Assembly: GCA_965153455.1 (NCBI GenBank) | Contig: OZ234494.1 | Location: 12,400,001-12,464,000 of the forward strand | Direction of reading: 5' to 3' | Origin: Sphagnum compactum | Lineage: Eukaryota; Bryophyta; Sphagnopsida; Sphagnales | Length of the DNA stretch: 64,000 bases | Shown here: piece by piece, positions 1-11,575 of the stretch | Layout: every line of letters starts with the position of its first letter | Position numbering within the stretch: position 1 is the first letter of the stretch | Made by a program: the position numbers and the translations under genes | Notes under the pieces: model-generated | The model's input: only the letters and a program-made list of their open reading frames with translations | Told to the model about the DNA's origin: nothing | Databases searched by the model: none

Positions 1-93
1 AGGGGAGTGTATCAAGACATTGTGCAGAAAGTGGTTTGTGCTGAAGCAAGGCCAAATTTTCTGCTTCAAAGAAAACTCTCTTTTCTTCTGTAA
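1..93 (+). CDS. possible last exon of a gene cut by the left edge
   Basis: Frame 1 is open from the first base for 30 codons and ends in TAA at 91-93. The short peptide is mixed in composition (…VQKVVCAEARPNFLLQRK…) and reads like the end of a protein rather than a chance AT-rich frame, but it is too short to assign to a family. A run of noncoding, T-rich sequence resembling a 3' UTR follows. It could equally be a chance open frame. Confidence 0.25.
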   Translation, partial: RGVYQDIVQKVVCAEARPNFLLQRKLSFLL

Positions 94-1500
94 AGAATCT
101 GCCCCTTCCAAGTTACAGAGAAATTTGGGATGATTTGTGTGGTGGTATTTTCACATGGCTTTCTATGACTTAACCACTGGAACTTTTTTTGTGAAGTAGC
201 ATTGTTTGTACAGGTCGTCATTTCAATGCTCCATTCATGGCTTTGCTAAATACATGAGAACGTATATGTTGAGGTCTGCAACATTGTATATTGCAGGGAG
301 AAGAGCTGTTGATTTTTTTTTTAATGCGGAAACAATCCTTTTAGACCTGTTTGTCATTTCAGGTCATCCAGAACTCAAAGCCAAGAGGGTTGATTGTGAT
401 TGGCGTACTTTACCATCAGGGGTGCTGAGGATGTGTTGAACAAGCAATATGCATTTGAGCTTTCTACAATGTATTTCATTGCTGATATAGACAAGTGTGC
501 TAGGATTTGTGGCCATTTACTTTCTTTTCTTTTCCCTCTGTTCCAATCTTTGGGGGCTTTCTCTTTCTCCTTATGTTTTCATTCTCTGAGCTTTTAGTTT
601 TTCTCCTTCCACTTCATTACGCTTTTCTTTCCATCCCTGAAATGTTGCAGTGCCTTTACCAGTTTAAATTAAGGTGATTAGATTGTGATTAAAACAATTT
701 GGAAGAAATCAACACATTGCTGGTCTGCATTTCTTGTTGGCTAATTGTATCCTATCCTATGAGTCAGATTTCAGCTCTTTTGTGTTCCACTCTTACCAGC
801 AGGTCAAAAGCTTCAATTTTACCTATATCTTCAATTCTGTGTTGAATGCAAGAGAAAGAGGATTGGAACAATTCTGTTGAGCATTTCACTCATTCTGCAT
901 TCAAAGTCTGTCACAGATGAAGAGGTCTTGGATTATAACACAGGCCACTATACACCCCTCCCCCCAATCGAACTCTTGTGAGGCACCTGGCATGGTTCTG
1001 CACAGTTGCACTGCATGGTTCATGTTTTGCACTGATGAACATGTGTTCTACTTTGCAAAACAAAAAAATCTAGTTTATGTATGTTCGTTTCCTTGGAAGT
1101 GGATTTGAGCATTGGCCATGGTTTATGCTTTGCAAAAATTCAATTATTATATGTTGGGCAATAGGTTTGTCTTTTATGTTGATCATATGGCACTCTTATA
1201 TTTAATAAGAAACCATAGATATCTAAGAGAATAGCCATATGGTTGCTACTCTTTTTGGAATATCATTTTTCAATAACCATACAAGATAACATTGGCAAGC
1301 TAGATAGACAAAGCTTTGGACCAAGCACTTACAAGAAAAAATATCATGTCAAGGTTCAAAGGTACAAGGATTTGGCCATTGAACCCTAAGGCCATGGATG
1401 CAAAAATTGGCCCTAGTACTATATACACATTGCAGAATCAGACCAAGGAGGAAGAATAGTCAAAGTAAGAGGATGGTGAGCAGGAATGGGCAGAACATAC
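94..1500. other. noncoding, nothing recognised
   Basis: T-rich sequence with scattered polypyrimidine-AG strings and no open frame with family signal. Part of it may be 3' UTR of the gene suspected at the left edge. From about 1300 the composition drifts towards the decayed ORF that follows. Confidence 0.4.
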
Positions 1501-2060
1501 AACTACATAAGAATTCATCAACATAGGCTCCGTAACAGAAGTTACAATTATTGATCTATCTGATTATCAACCTAGGTATTATGTGAACATGCCTAGAATT
1601 CCTATAGTCATTAACCATGCATGTGAAAAACATGGTTGAGAATTTGGAACAACCTTCATTGGATGAAGCTGCAGAGTTCAGAAATCCTAAAAGTTCAACT
1701 CAAGTGGCATTGGCAGAAGGCTTTCACAGTTTGTTGTCATTGCCACATTTGCCTACACGAAGGACCAATAGAAGAGAACCATTAGTAGATTATTCTCAAA
1801 GTCATGTTGTGACTTTAGAAGAATATTTGAAGATATGTGACAAAAGGCAATGGATAGGGAGGCAACATAACAAATTAGAGAAAACAGAAGGAAAGAAAGA
1901 TAAGAAAAGCAAGCAAAAAAACACTTACAATGTTGACTGCAGCTGAAAGACTAGCTGAAAAGGAACTTGTAAAACAGTAAAGAGAAAATTTCATTGTAGC
2001 TTGGTCATTGTCAACAGTGAAAGAGGCAGGAGACAGATTTCACTACAATTTCAAGGTAGG
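1500..2060 (+). pseudogene. decayed, unrecognised coding-like stretch
   Basis: The longest open piece is 1617-1946 (109 aa; it has a basic segment RRTNRREP and a lysine-rich tail). In a second frame the stretch just upstream (about 1519-1638) also reads as normal-looking protein, and a third short piece (MLTAAERLAEKEL…) follows at about 1930. Protein-like segments hopping between frames with stops between them suggest a frameshifted old coding region, most likely from a mobile element. I do not recognise the family. The basic, K-rich tail would suit a nucleic-acid-binding or gag-like protein, but that is a guess. Confidence 0.3.
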
Positions 2061-2289
2061 TTTATAAGCTCACCCTTCTAGATACAAGGGTGTGAATCTT
2101 GGTTCAACAACCCAAGTGCAAAAATAAGCTCAACAATGAGCCATGGCTTGAATGTGAGCTAGAAAGGGAGTTGCACCATCCCTGCAACAACTTCAAACAT
2201 ATAACAACTAAAGTTAGAATGGGTGGGGAGGGGGGGGTCTGCTTCTCAATGAGATAAAACAAGGTAGAATAAGGTGACAATGAATAGTA

Positions 2290-3750
2290 AGGGGTTGGAT
2301 TGAGCATGAACAAAAGGATCAAGAGGAACACTTGTTGCTGAAGGTGAACAAGGGGAGGAATAGGTGCTGAGGATCAAGAAAAAAAGAACAACAACTATTG
2401 AAGATGAACAAGGGGAGGAAAATTACTATTGAAGATTGAGAATAAAAGAACAACGACTGTTGGGGATGAATAAGGGGAGGAGAACTACTGCTTAGGATGA
2501 AGAAGAACAATATGAAAAAGATAATAGTTGTACTGTTGGGAATGAACAAGGGGAGGTGAGCTATTGCTGAAGATCAAGAAAAAGAGAACAACTACAACAA
2601 TAGTTGTTGTGGATGAATAAGAAAAATAATATTGCTAAGGATCAAAAAGAAGAGAATTTAGCAGTTTCTAGGGATGAACAAGAACAACAATTACTACTGA
2701 GGATGATAAAGAAGAGAGTAACTGCAATAACAGCTATTGGGGATGAACAAGAAAAAAGCTACTGCTAAGGATCAAGAATATGAGAGCAGTTGCAGTAGCA
2801 ACATTAGTTACTAGGGATGAATAAGAAAAAGAACTACTACTGAAGATGAAGAAAAAAAGAACAGTTGTTGCAGATGAAGAAAGAAGAAAGCTATTGTTGA
2901 GGATCATGAAAAAAAGAGCAGTTGCAGCAACAACAGTAATTACTAAAGGATGAACAAAAAAAAGAACTACTACTAAATATGAAGAAAAATAGAGTAGTTG
3001 TGGAGTGTAGCTATTGCAGGTGAAGATGAAAAATAACTATTATTGAGGATCAAGAAGAAGAGAGCAACTACGACACCAACTATTATGGATGAACAAGAAA
3101 AAAAACTATTGTTGAGGATCAAGAATAAGAAAGCTATTGCGAATGAACAAGAAAAATAGCTACTGTTCAGGATTTTTAAAAATAAGATCCACAATTGTTG
3201 TAGTTGTTAGGGATGAAAAAAGGGAGGGGCGATTATTGATGGGATCAACAAAAAGAGAGCAGCATCTATTGGGGATGAACAAGGGGAGGAGTAGCTATTG
3301 TTGGGGATCAATAAGAGGAAAAAAATAGCTGTTGTAGAGAAATAATAAGGAAATCGAGAGGAGGAGAATAGTTGTTGCTAAAAAACAACAAGGATACTAA
3401 GATGAGAGAAATAACAACAACTGCTAGGAAATAACAAGATTAAGATGAATTGGAGGAGGAGAGCAACAATAGTTGCTGTGAAATGACAAAAATAATAAGA
3501 AAAGAAGGACAAGCAACAACTGTTGTTGAGAAGGAGGAAAAGGAAGGACAGTTGTTGAGGAGTAACGTAAAAGGACCCTGGCACAAAGATGGTCAAGAGC
3601 TTAGGAGTAATGCAAAAGGACAAGCACAAAGATGGTCAAAAGCTCGAGAGCAATGCAAGAGGATATGCACAAAAGGTGTTAAGAACTAAGGATCAACAAC
3701 GCAAGAGGACATGCACGAAAGGGGTCAAGAGCTGAAGAACAACACAAGAC
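2290..3750. repeat. purine-rich degenerate minisatellite
   Basis: About 1.4 kb in which the + strand is almost all A and G. The recurring core is GATGAACAAGGGGAGGA or GATGAATAAGAAAAA, alternating with GGATCAAGAAAAAGAG and CAACAACTATTG-type strings. Cores fall near 2344, 2405, 2465, 2541, 2610, 2673, 2740 and 2815, so the period is roughly 60-75 bases and drifts. Open frames on either strand here are low-complexity artefacts. No gene is supported. Confidence 0.75.
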
Positions 3751-4780
3751 AAATTTCAAGAACTGAGGAGCAGCTAGCTGATCCAAGTGTTGAGAGCATA
3801 ATCACAAGTGCATAGGCACTACCAGGATAGAGGCGCAAGAGGCACAACAGGAGCATCACCAACAACACTACAAGGAATAAAAGTGCAAGAAGTGCAAAAA
3901 GTGTCGTGTCTTGATTGGAGCTAGGGAAATTACGTGCAAGAAGCTCAAGCCGAGCATCACCAGCAACATTGTGAAGGAACACAAACACAAGAAGCACAAT
4001 GTCCTGATTAGAGCAAGCGCAAAACAATGTGGGGAAATCAAGCATAGGTGTCTACACGAGCTCACAAACTCAAGAGGGGCCTCAAGCTACGCCACCACTT
4101 GCACACGCACGAAACACATGGCATTAAAGATGGTCAAAGGTGATGTACAGAATTGAAACACAAAGAAACACGGGCATTAAGGGAGAGAGAGGAGCTAGTT
4201 GCCATCGTGAGAGGAGTTTCATGATAGAATGCCTTTCAGCTTGCGAACGAGATACGAGAGAAAGCGGGAGTCAAGGGGGCTTCAAAGTGTGGAGAGAGGA
4301 GAATATAAAGGGAATTGGTTTCAGGGTTTTGGATTGGCACCACACAGGAGAGGGACCACTTAGTTAGGGTTTCCTAAACCTTTAAGGTTTGATAACCAAA
4401 CATTGTTTTGTCCTTTTTAAGGTTTCAATTTGAACCATTGATTAAAAAGGATTGGCTTTTTCAACGTTTGTGATCAATTTGAGAATGTGCATGTTTGGTG
4501 ATAAGGTAGATTTTTGACAAGTGTCAATGTTAGAATTACTATATGTAAAGGACGTCGGGATGAGAAATGAAGCTTCCCCTGAATCCGTGTGTCCCGTCAT
4601 CCATCCGGACGGATGCAGCTATGTCATCCCCACTATTTAAAACAAAAGCATAGGGGCTTCCACATGACACATCATTTTAGCTTATATATGTGACAATCAG
4701 AAAAGAAAACCACCAAAGGAGAAGGGCCAGTGTGTTCAACTGTAAGTGAACTCCCATTTTAGAAAGTATCTTCTTAGCAG
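3751..4780. other. noncoding, repeat-derived
   Basis: The first half continues the purine-rich composition with repeated CAAGAAG/CACAA strings. The second half has a short GC-richer patch (4551-4635) with CCGTCATCCATCCGGACGGATG. No gene is seen on either strand. Confidence 0.4.
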
Positions 4781-4799
4781 GCCAACTAGGGGTCATGCA

Positions 4800-5062
4800 A
4801 ACCTGCCTAGACGGAAGAGCACCACCTCTTGAGCAAAAAACCCCTCCTTCGACCTGGAATAAAAATGTTGTGCCCTCCCCAATCCATGCTATGGAATTAA
4901 AGGGAGGTGCTATTGGGAACACCCTTAGGGAACCCATTGGGAACTTGAAAGGAACATGTTGGGAACAGAGGAAAAATGAAAAAAAAAAATCCTTCCCCCC
5001 CAACCCAAAACTTAAAAAAATTGGGCCTTTTGAGTGCATGCTGAGCCTTCCCATTGGCTGCA
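4800..5062 (-). repeat. dispersed repeat with GGGAAC motifs (partner at 55.7 kb, opposite strand)
   Basis: GGGAAC recurs four times between 4914 and 4970. The reverse complement of this block has the same order of landmarks as 55680-55800: a G-run, a T-run, GTTCCC, GTTTCC/GTTCCT, and CCCAATAGCACCTC. These look like two copies of one dispersed repeat in opposite orientation. The family is not recognised. Confidence 0.5.
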
Positions 5063-5939
5063 TGAAATTTTCTATTTTCTAAACACCTGTGCATTAGGCA
5101 CGGGGTTCAAACTAGTGTTTGTTTATAGGATGTGCATTGTTTGAAAGTAGGGAGGCTTGCTGTTGGACGACTCTTAATTTTTTTTCAATGAGACTAAGAC
5201 CTTCTCGAGCCCATAACTTTTGCATTTTTAAGTCCAAATTAAGTGATCTAAAGTGCACTATGTGTGCCCAAACCTCCTCTACAATCATCTTTGGACCTCA
5301 GATCCAATCAGAGTCTCATGAGATCGCCAGGAGCCTCTCGGTTCTTAAATGTACTATGACCGGCCTCTCTACCCTAAACCTACTTACAATGAAAATTTTA
5401 TGTTAACATTCACTTAACATTAAACTTATCACCTATTTAACATTGCATGCCACCTAGATTTGCATTTGACATTGATGTGACACGAAGTGTGCATGCAGCA
5501 TAAATAATGTAAACGACCAAGGCCAGATACTAGGGATACATAACATATCAATTACATTCCCTTGTTGTGAACTCCATATACATAGCTGCAAGATGGTTTT
5601 TTCATTTACCCTCTATTTACCCACCTTCACACAGTTACTTGCATTTGGGTGAAGGTAAACCTCATGAGCAATCAGCACTGGGAATAGCACTGCAAATGTG
5701 AATGCACCTCCTCTCAAACTATGACGTGGCGTGATGGAGTGCAGCGGATGAAATGGTATCGAAGAATCTGAGGCGTCGGTTGTGAAAGACGACGGCGTTG
5801 AGGGAAAGATGTCCCTTGCGCTTCGCCTCGCGCCTGCGTGTGCGGTGCGGGGACTAGAGAACGCGAGGCTTTGTTGGCATTTTCTGCCGGAGATTTTTTT
5901 GTTGCGATTGTCGTCGTCGAAATCAGATCCGTGAAGAAA
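5063..5939 (+). promoter_or_regulatory. upstream region of the malate dehydrogenase gene
   Basis: Noncoding sequence that becomes GC-richer in the last 250 bases before the start codon, as usual for a plant 5' UTR. I see no confident TATA box. The frame of the coding exon is open upstream to 5838, but no in-frame ATG precedes 5940. Confidence 0.35.
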
Positions 5940-8900
5940 ATGGCAGCAAGAAGATCGGTCGCTGTTCTCTTGAAGAGATCCGTCGTGTCTGCTGCCAAAA
6001 GCCCGGCGCAAACGAGATGCATTTCGAGCTCCAGCTCTCCCAGGCGGAAGGTGGCGGTGTTGGGAGCCGCAGGAGGAATTGGACAACCTCTAGGGCTTCT
6101 CATGAAGCTCAATCCCCTGGTGACCGATCTCTCTTTGTATGATATTGCGGGAACTCCTGGCGTCGCTGCCGATATCAGCCATGTCGACACTACCGCAACG
6201 GTGAGTATTATCTTTCTCGCGCAGTGTTTATATATCTCCGGCCTCCTTTCACTTTTGTAATCTTTCTTTCCTTGACGGCAAATCGGATCCCTCTTTAGCG
6301 GAGATCGGCAGCGGCCGATCCTGTTTTTCCTTCTCATGGCCATTCCTCATTGTATGTTCAGTCTTTCGGTCATCGGTTAGGTTACTCGGAGCTTTGTGGT
6401 TACACGGCGTAATGCGCTAGATGAGATGCAGACAGTGGAGAATTGTACTTAATACTAAGCCTGTTTGAAGTAAGCTCTAAGAGTGGTCCGCATTGAGAAA
6501 GACTTCTGGAATCTAATCTAGGGCTTGGATATCCTTCATTCTTGCTGATGCATCAAGGTGAGGAAGTAACGTCTGAATTGCATCTCTGAATTTTGAACCT
6601 CTGTCTCTGACTAGCAGAAGTGTCAACAGCATAGATAAAGAGCAAATCCTGTCAGGAACTCTTGTATCTTGTGCAGAACCTGTTTGCTTGTCTCGTCCTG
6701 GGCATTGAGTAGGTTCAGCTTTCTAACTGCCACTTTGTTCAGAATATGAATACAACTTCTGCTCCTGGACAGTTACATGTGATTGATTTAAACACTACAT
6801 ACGCAGTCATTCTTAGTAGACAATTCTGGTTTTTCAGGTGGAGGGGTTTGCTGGCGAGGCAGATCTAGCAAAGGCTTTGAAAGGGTGTGACCTGGTCATA
6901 ATCCCTGCTGGAGTGCCACGCAAACCTGGCATGACTCGTGATGATCTGTTCAAGATCAATGCTGGAATTGTGAAGGGCCTTTGCACTGCCATTGCTGAAC
7001 ACTGTCCAGGGGTATGTCTCACCCTATCACTGTGGCTCTATCACAACAGATGGTAGCATACTGAAATCAATCATTAGTGGTCATGGCACACTTAAACCTC
7101 TTGAAGAGGTCAGAGGTTCAAGGTTTGGCCTTTGGTGGATTTAGGTCTCAAGTATGGCATCGGGAAGCATTAGGTGGATTCCAGTGAAGGTGTGTACTCA
7201 CTAGTAGTTGTGCTCACAAGTAACTATGCACCTGCTAGGATGATCTTCTGAGCTTTTAACCTGAAACTTGTATATATATTCTGTCATCAATCACTTTGGC
7301 CATAAAGATTCCATCAATCTGATCAGATAGGAGTTTCTTTGCTGTATCCAGGAAGATCACTTTATTCACTTTGTGAATCGGACGTTCCCCTTCTAAAAGT
7401 GCAGGCCAGGGGAATCTGATTCTGGTAATGGAAAATTTGGATCAACTGTGATGCAGGCACTGGTAAACATAATCAGTAATCCTGTGAACTCAACTGTGCC
7501 AATAGCTGCTGAAGTCTTCAAGCTGCACGGCACTTATGACTCAAGGAAGCTCTTTGGTGTAACTACCTTGGATGTAGTACGAGCAAGGACCTTCTATTCA
7601 GTATTGAAAGGACTACCAGTACGAGGTATGTGCTTTACTCTCCTAGTGTTTGTTTGAGAGTCCTCTCAACTGCTGAATGTAAGGAAGGGTAATAGAATGT
7701 TGTTCTCAGTTGAAATGTCATATTGAACAATTAGGTTGCAGTAGCTATTGAAGCTGTAGTGAGCTGGCTAGGCAGGTTTTTGCAAACCTCATTGTAAATT
7801 TAACTGACTTGGTTCATTGCCTTTTAACTTCATATATTACTGGACAAGAAAGTGGTGTCAATAGTTATTCAATGGTTTCAACATACTTCTGCATGGGGAT
7901 TATGCAGAGGTGAATGTCCCTGTTGTGGGTGGCCATGCTGGAATCACCATTCTTCCTCTTTTCTCTCAGGTAACATGCTGGAATTTAATCTACCATGTCT
8001 GGATGAAGAGTGCATTGTGTCAGTTGCAGAGAATGTGTGCCAGCATTGTCTTGACATTGAAATATTATCTTCCACTTACAGACACCAAGGTTGTGTGAGG
8101 GTGATAGTTATAATCAAATTGTCTAATAGCATGACTTCATTTTTTGCAACCAACTTCTGATTACTGCTTCTCTAGCTATTAAAGCTGTTGCCTGGTTCTT
8201 CTCATTACCTAGTGCTGGTTGAGTCTGGCATGAAGTTGGCTATATAAATGTCAACATTGTTTCCTCTTGACGATGCATTGGAAACCCTGAAGATGGCACC
8301 TTACAAGCAGCACCCAGACACTTTTTAGAGCCAAGGGTGCTAGAAATATGCATAAGTGGTGGCAGCACATAGTGGTTGTTGGCAAGCACTATTCTTTGGA
8401 AGACCATTTGTTTGGTTAGGAGGGTGCTGACCACCTTATGTTAGAAAATGCCTAGGCATTCATGACATACTGGAACTTGCTATATATGATGATGAAGGCT
8501 GTTACCCAAGAGCTAGCTAAATAATGTGCTTATTTTAAGCTTCCTCTGCTGGTTATGGAGCAGGGTAGCTTTTTCGTTGGAAGTTCATCTTGCCTCTTGC
8601 TTCATTCTTCTGTCAATACTTAATAGGGATCATGCATCTATGGTCACTGCAGGCCTCTCCAAAGGTTCAATTGACAGATGAGGAGATTGAAGCACTTACC
8701 AAGCGCACACAAGATGGTGGTACTGAAGTTGTGCAGGCAAAGGCTGGTAAAGGGTCTGCTACTCTATCTATGGCGTAAGTGCCCTGTCCCTTGATTCTTC
8801 TCAAGTTTCTTCTCTTTTATGTTCTTGATTGGCTCTATTTCAAGTTCTGGTGCATTTGACAAATAAAACCTCAGGACCATGTCAGACCAGTTTGGTTTGA

Positions 8901-9722
8901 AGCTATTGTGACACTGTTTTCTGAATAGACCTGAAAAAATATTTGACTTCATCTTTTGGTGGAGCTGCTCATCATGAAAAAGTGATTTTGTAGATTGTTT
9001 ATAAAAGTTAAATCTGTCAGCTGAACAACCAGCTTAGAGTAAGTGGGTTTGGGAATGGTGTAGCTATGCTGGAGCTCTTTTTGCAGAAGCCTGTCTCAAG
9101 GGCCTAAATGGTGTGGAGAATATCCAGTGCAGCTATGTGGCATCTGATATTACTAATCTGCCTTTCTTCTCATCAAAGGTGCCACCTTTCTCTCCTACTT
9201 GCAGCCAAAACTCAGCAATCTTTCCCTGTGCAAGCAGCCACATGGCTAAGAGGTTTTTTGATTATGTGAATTAATATTGTTCTATTTATTAGCCATGTGT
9301 ATCAAGATAGCCAGGTTTTGATTACAATTCAATGCAAATTTTGTGTTTATTTGGTTTAATCTTTTATTCCTCTATCATTGGTCATTTGCTTGTGGCTGAT
9401 TTTGGTTTGCTTTAGATGTGTATGTGGAGTATCTTACTTAGACTTACATTATTCTCCAAGTGAATTGGTGAAATCAAATAGAGAAAACTTTCACATCCAA
9501 GCTGGAGATGGCCATTTTTCACCCTGTTGAGATCTCTTTGTGCAGTTTCTTGAGGGCAAACATTTTGGTTGGCAGGTGCGGTTAGGGAAAAATGGAGTTG
9601 AGGAGGTGCTGGAGTTGGGCAGTCTTTCTGACTATGAACAGAAAGGCCTTGAGGCCTTGAAGGAGGAATTGCAGTCTTCAATACAGAAGGGATTGGATTT
9701 TGTCAAGCCACAACACACTTGA
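5940..9722 (+). CDS. mMDH: malate dehydrogenase, mitochondrial (NAD-dependent)
   Basis: Oxidises malate to oxaloacetate with NAD+ in the mitochondrial matrix (TCA cycle, malate shuttles). Seven exons: 5940-6200, 6838-7011, 7457-7625, 7908-7969, 8653-8774, 9064-9178 and 9576-9722. All introns are GT-AG, and the joined protein is 349 aa, close to other plant mitochondrial enzymes. Residues 1 to about 35 are Arg/Ser-rich without acids, as in a mitochondrial presequence. The Rossmann motif GAAGGIGQP starts at residue 42. Substrate-binding arginines are R115 (VPRKPGM), R121 and R187. N153 (ISNPVNS) is present. The catalytic pair is D184 (TTLDVVRA) and H211 (GGHAGIT). The presequence and the [17 protein letters not shown] signatures separate it from cytosolic and plastid paralogues less cleanly than a tree would. 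ATG 5940 is the first in-frame ATG. It looks intact. Confidence 0.96.
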
Positions 9723-10435
9723 ATAAGTCTTTTCCAACGGCTTATTACAAACCAGGTACCTCCTAATGTAATTAGGTTTGAGAAAAAATTGGAAGTGGGA
9801 CAGTCATCTCTACAGCACTCTCTCATTCTCTGGCGTGGACCTAGATCCTGGATCCCATCAGGCCTTGTGCTATGTAATAAGATTTCTTGGAAATATGGAG
9901 CACCAGTGTACACTGTCTGGCTCTTGGTGGCAACCCAACTCAAATGTGTTACTGGATGTTGAGAGCTTTAGTTTTGTCACCATGATATTGAATACTGAGA
10001 TGGTATTTCTGAATACACAGTTGGAGTATTTCCTGACATTTTTCCAATTTTGTTAGGCACTTTACATCCAACATTATATTTGTTTACACAGTCTTTAGTT
10101 CATTTGTGTATATATGTTAATAGGTGGAGTTAACTATCTACCAAATGCTAAAGACGGTTATGAAGTTTAACCTGAGTTTTTTGCTCTGATTTTTGTATAA
10201 GGTTCTAATTTGGCAACTCATTTTGAGAATTGTGAATTCCAGAAATCAAGTTACATAATAGCTGAAGTGGAAAATGCTATTCTGATATTGGTATTGGCAA
10301 GCCAGTGCAATTTTTAACATAAACTTCAAAGATGCATTGTTAAGATGTAGATTGAACTATCAACTGTATCAGTGAATCACCTTACCTTGTTCTAGATTAA
10401 CATAAAACAGAGTGTCACATTTGTTTTATGACATA
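9723..10435. other. 3' flank of malate dehydrogenase, no gene
   Basis: T-rich sequence that should include the 3' UTR. No clear poly(A) signal can be singled out, and there is no open frame with family signal. Confidence 0.4.
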
Positions 10436-10439
10436 ATAG

Positions 10440-10940
10440 AAAGGACCATCTGTTTGAAGCCTGTCACGACTCAGTTGTGGATGAAGCCTCAACTGAGTAG
10501 ATCTGGGGTTTCACCTGGATGAACTGTCCTGTAAAGGATAGGTCTTGTAGGTAGCTCTATATAGGTAGGTATGGTTATAGGTGGATACTAGGTGAATAGA
10601 TGCATTTAGATGGTGAATACACAGGTAATAGGCTTGTGAGTTGTTGAACCTCAACTGAGTTGACATTGGCTTTCACCTTGATAACCTTGTGTGTAGTATT
10701 GGTGTGATATGTAGGTAGGTAGTAGGAATGGATGTAGATGTTTACACATAAGTAAAGGCTTGTGTGTTGTTAGTAGGGAGGTAGGTAAAAGCAACAACTG
10801 ATCTAATCTAACCATCGTGGTTAGCTAGGTAATGGGAACCCAATGGAAAATTGTTTCTTGTCCATCTGCCATGCATCATCCCTCGTGGTGCACCCATGGC
10901 TGCTGGTTCACTGTTCACTCTGGGTCCACATCGAACCCAG
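10440..10940 (+). repeat. dispersed repeat family A, copy 1
   Basis: Landmarks in order: GCCTG-TCACGACTCAGTTG-GGATGAA, CAACTGAGT, GGTTTCACCTGGAT, AAAGGATAGGTC, many TAGGTA strings, an inverted repeat CTAACCA-TCG-TGGTTAG (10808-10824), GGGAACCCAATGGAAAA, TTCTTGTCCA, and GTGCACCCATGGCTGCTGGTTCACT. The same order appears at 33.1-33.5 kb, in pieces at 33.5-33.8, 49.2 and 54.2 kb, and reversed at 34.7-34.96 kb. No coding capacity is seen, so it is a non-autonomous or LTR-type repeat of unknown class. Confidence 0.75.
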
Positions 10941-11481
10941 TACTTTTTGTGTTATATTTTCCAGAAACAAATTACTCAACATGAACTCAAAATTGAGACC
11001 TAAAAATTAGTTTGAAATGTACTTTGACATGAAATTGCTACTCAAATTAGCACAAGCAATGTCTTGTTCACCTTGATCAGCTCTACTGTATTAGCTGGGA
11101 AAGGCTGGCATGCATATCATGGCTCAGTGGTGTTTGTGTGATGAGTTTTTTTGCTATTTTTGGACTTTTTGAAGAAAAATTTGGGAAAATGGCTCACTGG
11201 TCTTTTTTTTTGGTGATGAATTTTGCCTTGTACCAATTTTACACAAGTCTCTTCATACTACGAGTATATTACCTTGGGTCCATACTGGGCTGTCTAAGGC
11301 TAGTATTGCCTCAGCTAGAACCATTGAGAATGACCTCACATTAGAAACGGTTTCAGTACTTACCACATACTTGACCCTTACCTACTGGCCCTTTCGTTGG
11401 GAAAAAAAATGCACCACATTGGTTATGTTGTCCCCCCATTGCAGTAGTTGTGAGTGCTTGAGATAACATATCAAAATATGT
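10941..11481. other. noncoding, nothing recognised
   Basis: T-rich sequence between two repeats. The open frame at 11138-11344 is Phe/Leu-rich with no family signal and is taken as chance. Confidence 0.4.
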
Positions 11482-11575
11482 GTTTGCAATACTATAGCAG
11501 ATACATCTTTTGGTTCAAGAATTTGTGTTTGCAATAATATAGCAAATTCATCTTTTGGTTCGAGAATTCGTTAGC
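11482..11575 (+). repeat. 45-bp tandem duplication
   Basis: The unit TGTGTTTGCAATACTATAGC…TCTTTTGGTTCAAGAATT is immediately repeated with a handful of substitutions. A shorter direct repeat (CCTTTGGCAAGAGA) recurs at about 11812 and 11849. Confidence 0.7.

Noticed and set aside
2104-3629. Several open frames inside the purine-rich repeat
   Set aside because: Their peptides are Phe/Leu/Ser repeats or Lys/Glu/Gln repeats, which is translated low-complexity DNA.
5613-6343. Long minus-strand open frames (157 and 209 aa) over malate dehydrogenase exon 1
   Set aside because: They are antisense shadows of a GC-rich coding exon and show no family signal.
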